Shown in pieces: positions 19,539 to 27,630 of a DNA stretch of 64,000 bases (positions are counted from its first letter, which is position 1; each line of letters opens with the position of its first letter). Source of the DNA: Herbaspirillum huttiense (GTDB lineage Bacteria; Pseudomonadota; Gammaproteobacteria; Burkholderiales; Burkholderiaceae_D); the NCBI RefSeq assembly GCF_004367745.1, contig NZ_CP037993.1:4898001-4962000 (forward strand), read 5' to 3'. The notes under the pieces were generated by a model. That model did not search any database. It saw nothing but the letters and a program-made list of their open reading frames with translations, and was not told the origin of the DNA. The translations under genes and the position numbers were made by a program.

Positions 19539-20471
19539 ATGTCACAGCAACAAACTTACCCTCGCGACCTGGCCGGCTACGGCCGCAACCCGCCGCACGC
19601 GCGCTGGCCCGGCCAGGCGCGGGTGGCTTTGCAATTCGTGCTGAATTATGAAGAAGGCGGCGAGAATTGCGTCTTGCATGGCGATCCTGCGTCGGAGCAA
19701 TTCCTGTCCGAGATCGTGGGGGCGGCGGCTTATCCGGCGCGGCACATGTCGATGGAATCGATTTACGAATATGGGTCGCGAGTGGGGGTGTGGCGCATCC
19801 TGCGCGAGTTCGAGAAGCGCGGTCTGCCGATGACGATCTTTGGCGTGGCTACGGCCTTGCAGCGTTCGCCGGAGGTCACGCAGGCGTTCCAGGAGCTGGG
19901 GCATGAGATTGCTTGCCATGGCTTGAAGTGGATTCATTATCAGAACATGGATATCGAGACCGAGCGGGCGCACATGCAGGAGGCGGTGCAGATCTTCCGT
20001 GAGCTCACCGGGAGCGCGCCGCTGGGCTGGTATACGGGGCGGGATTCGCCCAATACGCGGCAGCTGGTGGTGGAGCATGGGGGCTTTGCCTATGACTCCG
20101 ATTACTACGGGGATGATCTGCCGTTCTGGACTGAAGTCGAGACCAGCGGTGGCGTGAAGGCGCCGCATCTGGTGGTGCCTTATACGCTGGATTCCAATGA
20201 CATGCGGTTTGCTACGCCTCAAGGGTTCAATACCAGCGAGCACTTCTACCAGTACCTCAAGGATAGTTTCGACGTGCTCTACGAAGAAGGGGAAGATGTT
20301 CCCAAGATGCTCTCCATTGGGATGCATTGCCGTCTGCTCGGACGGCCAGGACGGTTCCGTGCCCTGCAGCGCTTTTTGGATTATGTGCAGTCACACGACA
20401 AAGTCTGGATCTGCCGGCGTATCGATATCGCTGAACACTGGAAGAAGACGCATCCATTTTCGGAGCGCTGA
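19539..20471 (+). CDS. puuE: allantoinase PuuE (polysaccharide-deacetylase-like fold)
   Basis: The product is 310 aa. The start MSQQQTYPRDLAGYGRNPPHARWPGQARVALQFVLNYEEGGE and the body RHMSMESIYEYGSRVGVWRILREFEKRGLPMTIFGV, EIACHGLKWIHYQNM and GWYTGRDSPNTRQLVVEHGGFAYDSDYYGDDLPFW are characteristic of PuuE, the CE4-like allantoinase unrelated to AllB. It hydrolyses allantoin to allantoate. It is the last gene of the GntR-NCS1-hpxA-puuE run and is followed by a terminator. From about 19650 the codons look less GC-biased than upstream. Confidence 0.92.
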   Translation: MSQQQTYPRDLAGYGRNPPHARWPGQARVALQFVLNYEEGGENCVLHGDPASEQFLSEIVGAAAYPARHMSMESIYEYGSRVGVWRILREFEKRGLPMTIFGVATALQRSPEVTQAFQELGHEIACHGLKWIHYQNMDIETERAHMQEAVQIFRELTGSAPLGWYTGRDSPNTRQLVVEHGGFAYDSDYYGDDLPFWTEVETSGGVKAPHLVVPYTLDSNDMRFATPQGFNTSEHFYQYLKDSFDVLYEEGEDVPKMLSIGMHCRLLGRPGRFRALQRFLDYVQSHDKVWICRRIDIAEHWKKTHPFSER

Positions 20472-20496
20472 TTTATTCCTTTTTGGAATTTATCTG

Positions 20497-20535
20497 TACC
20501 GCCTTGGGGTTTTGTCCTTGGGCGGTATTTTTTTT
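20497..20535 (+). terminator. rho-independent terminator of the allantoin operon
   Basis: Stem TACCGCC (20497-20503)/GGCGGTA (20521-20527) with a 17-nt loop, followed by eight T. Confidence 0.8.
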
Positions 20536-20550
20536 CGGTGGTGATTTTAC

Positions 20551-21384
20551 GGTTTGGGGTAGTCTGCACAGAATTCTGTCCTGCGCTCTAGCTTAATTAT
20601 TTTCTCTCTCCGGTCGGAAGAACGCGCCGGGAGCGGCCCGGCAGCCGCTCACTTTTCTTGTCTCGCCAAGAAAAGTAAGCAAAAGAAGGCGACCGCAACT
20701 GCGCCGCCCTCCTTCGGAGGGTCCCCGCTTCAGAGCCCAACAAAACGGGAAAAATAGAGTCGCTTCGCTCCGACTATTTTTCTGATCCGTTTTGTTGGGC
20801 TCTGAAGCGGCGGCGCAGATGCGGACGACTGAGACGGCTCGCCTTCGGCCTCGCCACATCTCCCACTCGCCTTCGGCTTTGCGTTGGCTTTCTCTCGCCT
20901 TCGATACGTCGCTGCGCGACTACTCAGGACGAACGGACGGAAATTATTTAAACAAAAAACAAAAAAAAAGAAAAAAGAAAAAAGAAAAAACCAAAACCCA
21001 GAAAGGGAGTGGGAACGATCAACCGATCAATGCCGCAGGCGAGCCCCCGCAAAGCCGAAGGCGAGTCGGAGACGCGGCGAGGCCGAAGGCGAGCCCGTGG
21101 GGGTTGCCGTCCCCATAGAGCCAGCCGTCGCAGCGGAGCGAAAAGTGGATCAGAAGGATAGTGGGAGCGAAGCGACTCTATCCTTCCCACTTTTCGCTTC
21201 GCTGCGACGGGGACCCTCCGAAGGAGGGCTGGCTCTTTGGGGTCGCCTTCTTTTGCTTACTTTTCTTGGCGAGACAAGAAAAGTGAGCGGCTGCCGGGCC
21301 GCTCCCGGCGCGTTCTTCCGACCGGAGAGAGAAAATAATTAAGCTAGAGCGCAGGAAAGATTTCCGTGCAGACTACCCCAAACC
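20551..21384. repeat. 834-bp nested inverted-repeat element in the puuE/puuD convergent gap
   Basis: Outer arms 20551-20694 and 21241-21384 are inverted copies, 141 of 144 bp identical by eye. Inner arms 20836-20883 and 21048-21095 are a second inverted pair of 48 bp with about four mismatches. Each side also has its own hairpin: about 20730-20806 on the left and about 21117-21235 on the right. At the centre is an A-rich tract, about 20948-21000. Frames here (20593-20859 minus, 20884-21342 plus) share one C-terminus because they read the same arm in opposite directions; I do not count them as genes. No transposase is present and no target duplication is obvious. Confidence 0.85.
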
Positions 21385-21430
21385 ACAAAACCAGAAAAGC
21401 AGTCTGCCAAGCCACCAAGCAATCAAACCA

Positions 21431-22675
21431 TCATTTAACGGGAGCGCCGCTTTCGAACCACTTCCCGATGATGGCGCGTTCATCGTCGGTGATCTGAGTC
21501 ATGTTCCCTAGAGGCATGGCCTTCTGCACGACAGCCTGTTGATAGATCTGCTGAGCGTGCTGGGAGATATGTTCAGGCGAATCGAGCAAAACGCCCTTGC
21601 CGGGCACGGGCATGAGGGTAGGTTTGGCGGCATGGCACTGAATGCATCGCGCCTGAATGACTTGCTGGACTTGGGCAAACGACCCTGCAGCCACAGCTTC
21701 GCCAGCAGGAGCAGGAGCAGCAGAGGAAGAAGGAGCAACAGCAGCCACCGGCTTGGACTGCATGGCAGGACTCATCCACAAGATCACCGCCAGCAGCAGT
21801 GCAACAGCAATCCCCGGATACCACCAGTTGTAAACCCCCTTGTGCCGCAACACGAAGAACTGCCGGATCAAGGCACCAGCGGCCATGATGCACAACAAGA
21901 CAATCCAGTTATGCGGCGCGCTGTAAGTCATGCTGTAGTGATTGGACAGCATGGCAAACAGCACCGGCAAGGTGAAGTAAGTATTGTGGACGCTACGCTG
22001 CTTGCCGCGCTTGCCATGAATCGGATCGGGTGCTTGCCCGGCGCGCATGGAGGCCACCATCTTGCGCTGCCCCGGAATGATCCACACCAGCACGTTCGCG
22101 CTCATGATGGTGGCAAGGGAAGCCCCGCTGATGAGGAACGCCGCCCGCCCCGAGAACAGATGGCAGGCTGCCCAAACCGAAACGATCACCTGCAACCCGA
22201 CCAGAATATTGACCAGCCGATCCGCCCCCGGCCGATCCCCGATGGTGCTGCAGATCGCGTCATAGATCAGCCAGTTGAAGACCAGGAAGGCAATGGCCGT
22301 CCCGCCCGCCATCGAGGCCGACATATCGAACACATTGCGATCCACCAAAAAGACGTTCGCATTGAAGAGATACAACAGCGAAAACAAGGCAAAGCCCGAC
22401 AGCCAGGTACTGTAGGACTCCCAATAAAACCAGTGCAGATGCTCCGGCAACACCTTGGGTGCAAGAAGATACTTTTGCGGATTGTAGAAACCGCCGCCAT
22501 GCACCGCCCATAACTCGCCGCCGACGCCCTTCTCCTTGAGCTCAGGATCGGTCGGTGCCACCAGACTGTTGTCCAGCCAGACGAAATAGAACGAAGACCC
22601 GATCCAGGCAATCGCCGTGATCACGTGCAGCCAGCGCAGCAGAAGATTGAGCCAATCGAGAAGGTAGGCTTCCAT
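21431..22675 (-). CDS. puuD: PuuD-type membrane urate oxidase with C-terminal cytochrome c domain
   Basis: The product is 414 aa. Eight or so membrane helices occupy residues 10-300, starting LLDWLNLLLRWLHVITAIAWIGSSFYFVWLDNSL with the conserved WLHVITAIAWIG histidine. The PuuD block WAVHGGGFYNPQKYLLAPKVLPEHLHWFYWESYSTWLSG follows. After an Ala/Pro linker (about 303-330) comes a cytochrome c domain with haem motif CIQCH (344-348). It oxidises urate to 5-hydroxyisourate and passes electrons to the respiratory chain. It converges on puuE and has TTGTNNACAA dyads upstream. Confidence 0.92.
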   Translation of the reverse strand: MEAYLLDWLNLLLRWLHVITAIAWIGSSFYFVWLDNSLVAPTDPELKEKGVGGELWAVHGGGFYNPQKYLLAPKVLPEHLHWFYWESYSTWLSGFALFSLLYLFNANVFLVDRNVFDMSASMAGGTAIAFLVFNWLIYDAICSTIGDRPGADRLVNILVGLQVIVSVWAACHLFSGRAAFLISGASLATIMSANVLVWIIPGQRKMVASMRAGQAPDPIHGKRGKQRSVHNTYFTLPVLFAMLSNHYSMTYSAPHNWIVLLCIMAAGALIRQFFVLRHKGVYNWWYPGIAVALLLAVILWMSPAMQSKPVAAVAPSSSAAPAPAGEAVAAGSFAQVQQVIQARCIQCHAAKPTLMPVPGKGVLLDSPEHISQHAQQIYQQAVVQKAMPLGNMTQITDDERAIIGKWFESGAPVK

Positions 22676-22880
22676 GTCAGAAATGCGTCCTCATGTAGTA
22701 GTAAGGCTGGAGGGCGAAAATGCCCCAGCCAAAGGTTCAAGCATAAATGGTGCCGGGATGAGAAAAACACCGACGTCCGCTTGCGAACAAGTCTGCATCC
22801 CGATTGCCAACAGGCTTAATCCCACCGAGCAACCCAAACCAACAGCAGCCCAGCTGACGCCCGGAGAATCCAAGCGCAGA

Positions 22881-22912
22881 TTGTGCACAATAGCAATATT
22901 TTTTGTTCACAA
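22881..22912. promoter_or_regulatory. paired TTGTNNACAA operators upstream of puuD
   Basis: TTGTGCACAA (22881-22890, perfect palindrome) and TTGTTCACAA (22903-22912) are spaced 22 bp centre to centre, two helical turns, so a dimeric regulator could bind both on one DNA face. They lie about 206-237 bp upstream of the puuD start. The second site is identical to 16072-16081 before the GntR regulator. Confidence 0.55.
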
Positions 22913-23094
22913 TATGTGGCGATCTTTATAGCCCAAAGTGCTTTTTGCAGATAAGCGTCAACCCGCTCCCAGCCGATACCTCCACCATCAGATCAAGGCC
23001 ATTGCCAGCCTGCCTGGCAAGCATGTTTTTTTAGTGCATGCCGTCAAAATCAGTGCAGCGAAGGCACCAACTTGTTGCAACTGATCAGAAATTA

Positions 23095-23104
23095 TTGTCA
23101 ACAA
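23095..23104. promoter_or_regulatory. further TTGTNNACAA site in the puuD/porin gap
   Basis: TTGTCAACAA lies 290 bp before the porin start. The rest of the 719-bp divergent gap (22676-23394) holds no supportable gene; a frame at 22674-22931 lacks a ribosome-binding site and family signal. Confidence 0.35.
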
Positions 23105-23394
23105 AATGTAAGCCAACTGCCGACGTATACGACAATTGATTGTTGCACCTCCCAATAACCTCAGTCAGAACCACCTCTCCCCTTGTGCAGGGGGCCGGGC
23201 TGATGAGTCCCGCCCGCCCTCCAATATCAGCGCCCGGCCCGCAATACCCGGTTGGCACGATATCTGCTAATTGGCGTTGCTGAACCCGCACGGCAGGTGG
23301 ATCGGGAGAGCGGCATTACCTCCTGTCATGCGCAACACGGTGAAATCGTCGGATCAGCTTTCCGACACCCATTTTTTATCAACAGGGGAGATCA

Positions 23395-24477
23395 ATGAAG
23401 AAAACTCGTTTGGCACTGGCTTTATCAGCCTGCCTGATGGCCGGCAGTGCAATGGCGCAATCATCCGTCACTGTCAGCGGCCTCGTCGACGCTTACGTCG
23501 GCAGCATGAAAAACAGTGGCGATACCGGAAGCAAGTCCTCGGTCGGTTCTGGCGGCATGACCACCTCCTGGATCGGCTTCAAGGGTGTTGAAGATCTGGG
23601 CGGCGGTCTCAGGGCAGAATTTGCCCTGACCTCGTTCTTCCAGACAGATACCGGTGCCTATGGCCGCTTCTCCGGAGACAACCTGTTCTCGCGCGATGCC
23701 AACATCGGCCTGTCAGGTGAGTTCGGCAAAGTCTCCCTGGGACGCGGTCTCGCACCAAGCTTCCTGCCAACCGTGCTGTTCAACCCGTTTGGCGACTCCT
23801 TTACCTTCTCACCGCTGGTACTGCACGTCTACACCCCGTCGGGAAGTTTCGGTGCGCGCACCTGGCCCCAAGCAAACGCAGCTGACAGCGGTTGGAGCAA
23901 CGAAGTCATCTATACCACTCCGAAGTTCGGTGGCCTGCAAGCCAACCTGCACTATCAGTTCGGTGAAGTGGCTGGCGATAACGGCAAAAAGAACATCGGT
24001 GTCAACGCGCTCTACTTCAACGGTGGTCTGGCACTGACCGCCTTGTACTTCGATGCGCAGGTCAGCAACCCCAATTCCGGTGCGGCTGTCGTTGACGCCA
24101 CCACACCCTTCGCTTCCATCAATCGCCAGAAAACCTGGATGCTCGGCGCGACCTATGACTTCCAGGTGATCAAGCTGTACGGCACCTACCAGACCAGCAA
24201 GGACACCACCGCTGGCGCGTCGCAAGCCAAGGACAAGGTAATGAGCGCAGGCCTGTCGATCCCGGTAGGCAATGGCTCCATCCTGGCCGCCATCGCTCGC
24301 ACCAAACGCACCGGCGATCTGCTGACCACCGGCGACGTGTCGCGCAATACCACCTCAGTCGGCTACGACTATTTCCTGTCCAAGCGCACCGACGTGTACG
24401 CGATCGTCATGAACGACAAGATCTCCAGCCAAAGCAATGCAGCATCGTTCGGCTTGGGAATCCGCCATCGCTTCTGA
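23395..24477 (+). CDS. trimeric porin (Gram-negative porin, OmpC-like family of betaproteobacteria)
   Basis: The product is 360 aa. Signal peptide MKKTRLALALSACLMAGSAMAQ (1-22), then SSVTVSGLVDAYVG and GFKGVEDLGGGLRAEF, the standard betaproteobacterial porin N-terminal strands. It ends GLGIRHRF with C-terminal Phe, the BAM recognition residue. AGGGGAG lies 4-10 nt before the ATG. It is divergent from puuD with putative shared operators between, so it may serve urate or purine entry across the outer membrane (inference only). Confidence 0.9.
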   Translation: MKKTRLALALSACLMAGSAMAQSSVTVSGLVDAYVGSMKNSGDTGSKSSVGSGGMTTSWIGFKGVEDLGGGLRAEFALTSFFQTDTGAYGRFSGDNLFSRDANIGLSGEFGKVSLGRGLAPSFLPTVLFNPFGDSFTFSPLVLHVYTPSGSFGARTWPQANAADSGWSNEVIYTTPKFGGLQANLHYQFGEVAGDNGKKNIGVNALYFNGGLALTALYFDAQVSNPNSGAAVVDATTPFASINRQKTWMLGATYDFQVIKLYGTYQTSKDTTAGASQAKDKVMSAGLSIPVGNGSILAAIARTKRTGDLLTTGDVSRNTTSVGYDYFLSKRTDVYAIVMNDKISSQSNAASFGLGIRHRF

Positions 24478-24492
24478 CGGCATGTCCGCATA

Positions 24493-24562
24493 TTGAACAC
24501 ACCGCAATTGCGGCATGTTCAAACTGGAGTCCGCGCCACCCGTTTCCGATGGCGCGGACTCC
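24493..24562 (+). terminator. two hairpins after the porin gene
   Basis: TTGAACA (24493-24499)/TGTTCAA (24516-24522) encloses the palindrome CCGCAATTGCGG. Then GGAGTCCGCGCCA (24526-24538)/TGGCGCGGACTCC (24550-24562) is a perfect 13-bp stem with an 11-nt loop. There is no long T-run, so termination is probable but not certain. The rest of the gap to 24777 shows only CGGGAGA before the next start. Confidence 0.5.
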
Positions 24563-24777
24563 GGTCATGCGGTGATCGTGCAGCAGGTTTTACAAGCGTC
24601 GTACCCGCCGCGGCGACTCCTTCTAGCCGTGGCGTGATCTTGAGGCAGTACTTCGGTGGGAACCGCATTACCGGAACGCGCCGCCGGCACTCTGAACGCT
24701 ATCGTTTCCACGACCAAATAGCGCGCGCGTTGCGGTTTCCATCTTCTTTTTTCAATCGCTTTTCGGGAGATTTCCCC

Positions 24778-25812
24778 ATGCGTCATTTCCGCTTCTTCGG
24801 TTGCCTGGCGGCGCTACTGCTCGGCCTGCTGCCGACCTCGCCCAGCTTTGCCCAGGACACCAAAATCAAATTCCAGCTGGACTGGCGCTTCGAAGGACCG
24901 GCCGCCCTGTTCCTGGTGGCCAAGTCCAAGGGCTACTTCGCGCAGGAAAAGCTGGATGTCACCATCGACGCCGGCAACGGCTCGGGCAATGCGGTCAACC
25001 GCGTGGCCTCCGGCACCTATGACATGGGCTTTGCCGACATGGCCGCCCTGATGGAATTCACCGCCAACAATCCCGATGCCCCGGGCAAACCGGTGGCCGT
25101 GATGATGGTCTACAACGACACGCCGGCCGCGGTGTTCTCGCTCAAGAAATCCGGCATCAAGAAGCCCGCCGACCTGGCCGGCAAGAAGCTGGGCGCACCG
25201 GTGTTCGACGCCGGCCGCCGCGCTTATCCGATCTTCGCCAAGGCCAATGGCCTCGATGCCAGCAAGGCGCAATGGACCAGCATGGACCCGCCGCTGCGCG
25301 AAACCATGCTGGCACGCGGCGACGTGGATGCCATCACCGGGTTCTATTTCACCTCGCTCCTGAACCTGAATGCGCGCGGCATCAAGGATGAAGACATCAA
25401 CGTGATGATGTACCCGGACTACGGCGTGCGCCTGTACGGCAATACCATCATCGCCTCCGAAACCATGGTCAAGCAGAAGCCGGAAGCCATCAAGGGCTTC
25501 CTGCGCGCCTTCGCCAAGGCCAGCCGCGACGTGATGGCCAATCCGGAAGCCGCCATCAAGGTCCTGAAGGAACGCGATGGCCTCATCGATGAAAAGCTGG
25601 AACTGCGCCGCCTGAAACTGGCCATCGCCAGCGCCATCGCCACGCCGCACGCCAAGGCGGAAGGCTATGGACAGGTCTACAGCCCGCGGCTGACGCTCAT
25701 GGCCTCGCAAGTCTCGGACGCCTACGGCACCAAGACCCGCGTCAACGCCGACAAGATCTGGAATGGCAGCTTCCTGCCGGGCAAGGCCGAGCTGGACGTG
25801 TTCCCCAAGTAA
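24778..25812 (+). CDS. NitT/TauT-type ABC transporter binding protein (NMT1/THI5-like)
   Basis: The product is 344 aa from ATG 24778 with CGGGAGA upstream; a frame extending back to 24493 has no signal peptide at its start and is rejected. Signal peptide MRHFRFFGCLAALLLGLLPTSPSFAQ. The mature start KIKFQLDWRFEGPAALFLVAKSKGYFAQEKLDVTIDAGNGSGNAVNRVASGTYDMGFADM is typical of NMT1/SsuA-like proteins. Substrates in this family include sulfonates, nitrate, pyrimidine precursors and others. Given the purine neighbours a nucleobase-like substrate is possible, but sequence alone does not say. Confidence 0.87.
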   Translation: MRHFRFFGCLAALLLGLLPTSPSFAQDTKIKFQLDWRFEGPAALFLVAKSKGYFAQEKLDVTIDAGNGSGNAVNRVASGTYDMGFADMAALMEFTANNPDAPGKPVAVMMVYNDTPAAVFSLKKSGIKKPADLAGKKLGAPVFDAGRRAYPIFAKANGLDASKAQWTSMDPPLRETMLARGDVDAITGFYFTSLLNLNARGIKDEDINVMMYPDYGVRLYGNTIIASETMVKQKPEAIKGFLRAFAKASRDVMANPEAAIKVLKERDGLIDEKLELRRLKLAIASAIATPHAKAEGYGQVYSPRLTLMASQVSDAYGTKTRVNADKIWNGSFLPGKAELDVFPK

Positions 25813-25816
25813 ATCA

Positions 25817-25829
25817 TTTATATCGTTTA
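25817..25829. repeat. AT-rich 13-mer TTTATATCGTTTA, copy 1
   Basis: It begins 4 nt after the stop codon of the NMT1-like gene. The same 13-mer occurs twice, overlapping, at 31211-31232 after another transporter gene stop. Confidence 0.6.
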
Positions 25830-25856
25830 CTAAATTCATCCTTGACTGAAGCATTC

Positions 25857-26642
25857 ATGAGCGAACCCTTCGTCGATTTCCGCCACGTCTACCTGGCCTA
25901 TGATGGTGCCGCCGAATTTGCGGTGGAAGACATCGACCTGCAGACCCGCGCTGGCGAATTCATCGCCATCGTCGGGCCGTCCGGCTGCGGCAAGTCCACC
26001 TTCATGAAGCTGGCGACCGGCCTGAAGCAGCCCAATCGCGGCAGCGTCGTCATCAACGGCCAGACGGTCACGGGGCCGCTCAAGTTCGTGGGCATGGCCT
26101 TCCAGGCGCCGACCCTGTTGCCCTGGCGCACCACGCTGGAAAACGTGCTGCTGCCGCTGGAGATCGTCGAACCCTACCGGCGCGACTTCAAGCAGAAAAA
26201 GGCCGAGTACACCGAGCGTGCGCTCAAGTTGCTCAAGACCGTGGGGTTGGATGGCTATGCCGACAAATTCCCGTGGCAACTCTCGGGCGGCATGCAGCAG
26301 CGCGCCTCGATCTGCCGCGCGCTGATTCATGAGCCCAAGATGCTGCTGCTGGACGAACCCTTCGGCGCACTCGATGCCTTCACCCGCGAAGAGCTGTGGT
26401 GCGTGCTGCGCGACCTGTGGGCCGAGCGCCGCTTCAACGTCATCCTGGTCACGCACGACCTGCGCGAGGCGGCCTTCCTGGCCGACACCATCTATGTGAT
26501 GAGCAAGCGTCCGGGCCGCATCGTGGTGCGGCGGGAAAACCCGCTGCCGCGTCCCTGCCCGCTGGAAACCACCTATACCGACGGCTTCAACGCGCTGGTG
26601 CATGAACTGCGCGAGCACATCGGCCACGTGCGCAATACCTGA
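25857..26642 (+). CDS. NitT/TauT-type ABC transporter ATPase
   Basis: The product is 261 aa from ATG 25857 (a TTG at 25842 is a less likely start; the ribosome-binding site is weak for both). Walker A GPSGCGKST (40-48), Q-loop MAFQAPTLLPWRTTLENVLLPLE, signature LSGGMQQR, Walker B MLLLDEPFGALDAFTREELW and switch VTHDLREA are all intact. This is the SsuB/TauB pattern. It sits between the binding protein and permease of the same importer. Confidence 0.9.
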   Translation: MSEPFVDFRHVYLAYDGAAEFAVEDIDLQTRAGEFIAIVGPSGCGKSTFMKLATGLKQPNRGSVVINGQTVTGPLKFVGMAFQAPTLLPWRTTLENVLLPLEIVEPYRRDFKQKKAEYTERALKLLKTVGLDGYADKFPWQLSGGMQQRASICRALIHEPKMLLLDEPFGALDAFTREELWCVLRDLWAERRFNVILVTHDLREAAFLADTIYVMSKRPGRIVVRRENPLPRPCPLETTYTDGFNALVHELREHIGHVRNT

Positions 26643-26670
26643 CCCTCACCAGGCCCGGCCAAGGAAACTC

Positions 26671-27450
26671 ATGAAAACTCCGTTCAACGGCAAACTCAAC
26701 CGCGCCGCCACCACGCTGGCGCCCTGGATCCTGCTGCTCGCCATCCTGGGCGTGTGGCAATTCATCTGCAGCGTGTGGCAGGTCTCCGACTTCATCTTTC
26801 CGAGTCCCGCTTCCATCCTGCAGGCCATGGTGGATTACGCCGGCCCGATCACCGAACATGCCCTCTCGACCTTTTGGGTCACCATGGTGGGCTTCGCCAT
26901 CGCCGTGGCGGTCGGTGTGACGCTGGGCTTCGTGATCGGATCTTCACCCATGCTGTATGCCGCCGCCTATCCGCTCATGACGGCCTTCAATGCCCTGCCC
27001 AAGGCGGCCTTCGTGCCGGTGCTGGTGGTCTGGTTCGGCATCGGCGCGGGGCCGGCCATCCTCACGGCGTTCCTGATCTCCTTCTTCCCCATCATGGTCA
27101 ACATCGCCACCGGCCTGGCCACGCTGGAACCCGAACTGGAAGACGTCTTGCGTGTGCTCGGCGCGCGCCGCATGGACATCCTGCTCAAGGTCGGCCTGCC
27201 GCGTTCGATGCCGTATTTCTTCGCCTCGCTGAAGGTGGCCATCACGCTGGCCTTCGTGGGCTCGACCGTGTCCGAGATGAATGCCTCCAATCAGGGCATC
27301 GGCTACCTGCTGGTCTCGGCCGGATCGTCGATGAAGATGCCGCTGGCCTTTGCCGGACTGGTGGTGATCGGGGCCATGGCCATGGCCATGTACGAACTGT
27401 TTGCCATCATCGAGAAACGCACCACCGGCTGGGCGCATCGGGGAAAATGA
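26671..27450 (+). CDS. NitT/TauT-type ABC transporter permease
   Basis: The product is 259 aa from ATG 26671 (AAGGAAAC upstream). It has six membrane segments and the BPD_transp_1 EAA loop DVLRVLGARRMDILLKVGLPRSMPYFFASLKVAITLAFVGSTVSE. It completes the three-gene importer 24778-27450. An alternative start at 26602 overlaps the ATPase gene and is not preferred. Confidence 0.9.
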   Translation: MKTPFNGKLNRAATTLAPWILLLAILGVWQFICSVWQVSDFIFPSPASILQAMVDYAGPITEHALSTFWVTMVGFAIAVAVGVTLGFVIGSSPMLYAAAYPLMTAFNALPKAAFVPVLVVWFGIGAGPAILTAFLISFFPIMVNIATGLATLEPELEDVLRVLGARRMDILLKVGLPRSMPYFFASLKVAITLAFVGSTVSEMNASNQGIGYLLVSAGSSMKMPLAFAGLVVIGAMAMAMYELFAIIEKRTTGWAHRGK

Positions 27451-27630
27451 GATAAATCGGGCCGTTACGCCGCAACAGGGGCGCAAAACCCGGCAAAAGC
27501 GGTATGCGGCGCGGCGCAATTTGTCTATGATGTCGCGCGTGCGAGCCGCAGGGGGCGCTCGCGGCGGCCGCAGGCACGCGGACCGCGTTGCATTTCGACA
27601 TGACCACATTCATCACCACAGGGAAATCAC

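Noticed and set aside
20593..21342. Two frames ending in the same 30 residues (20593-20859 minus, 20884-21342 plus)
   Set aside because: Both read the 144-bp inverted arm in opposite directions; no ribosome-binding site or family. They are repeat artefacts.
22674..22931. 85-codon frame in the puuD/porin gap
   Set aside because: No ribosome-binding site, overlaps the puuD start and the operator-like dyads, no recognisable family.
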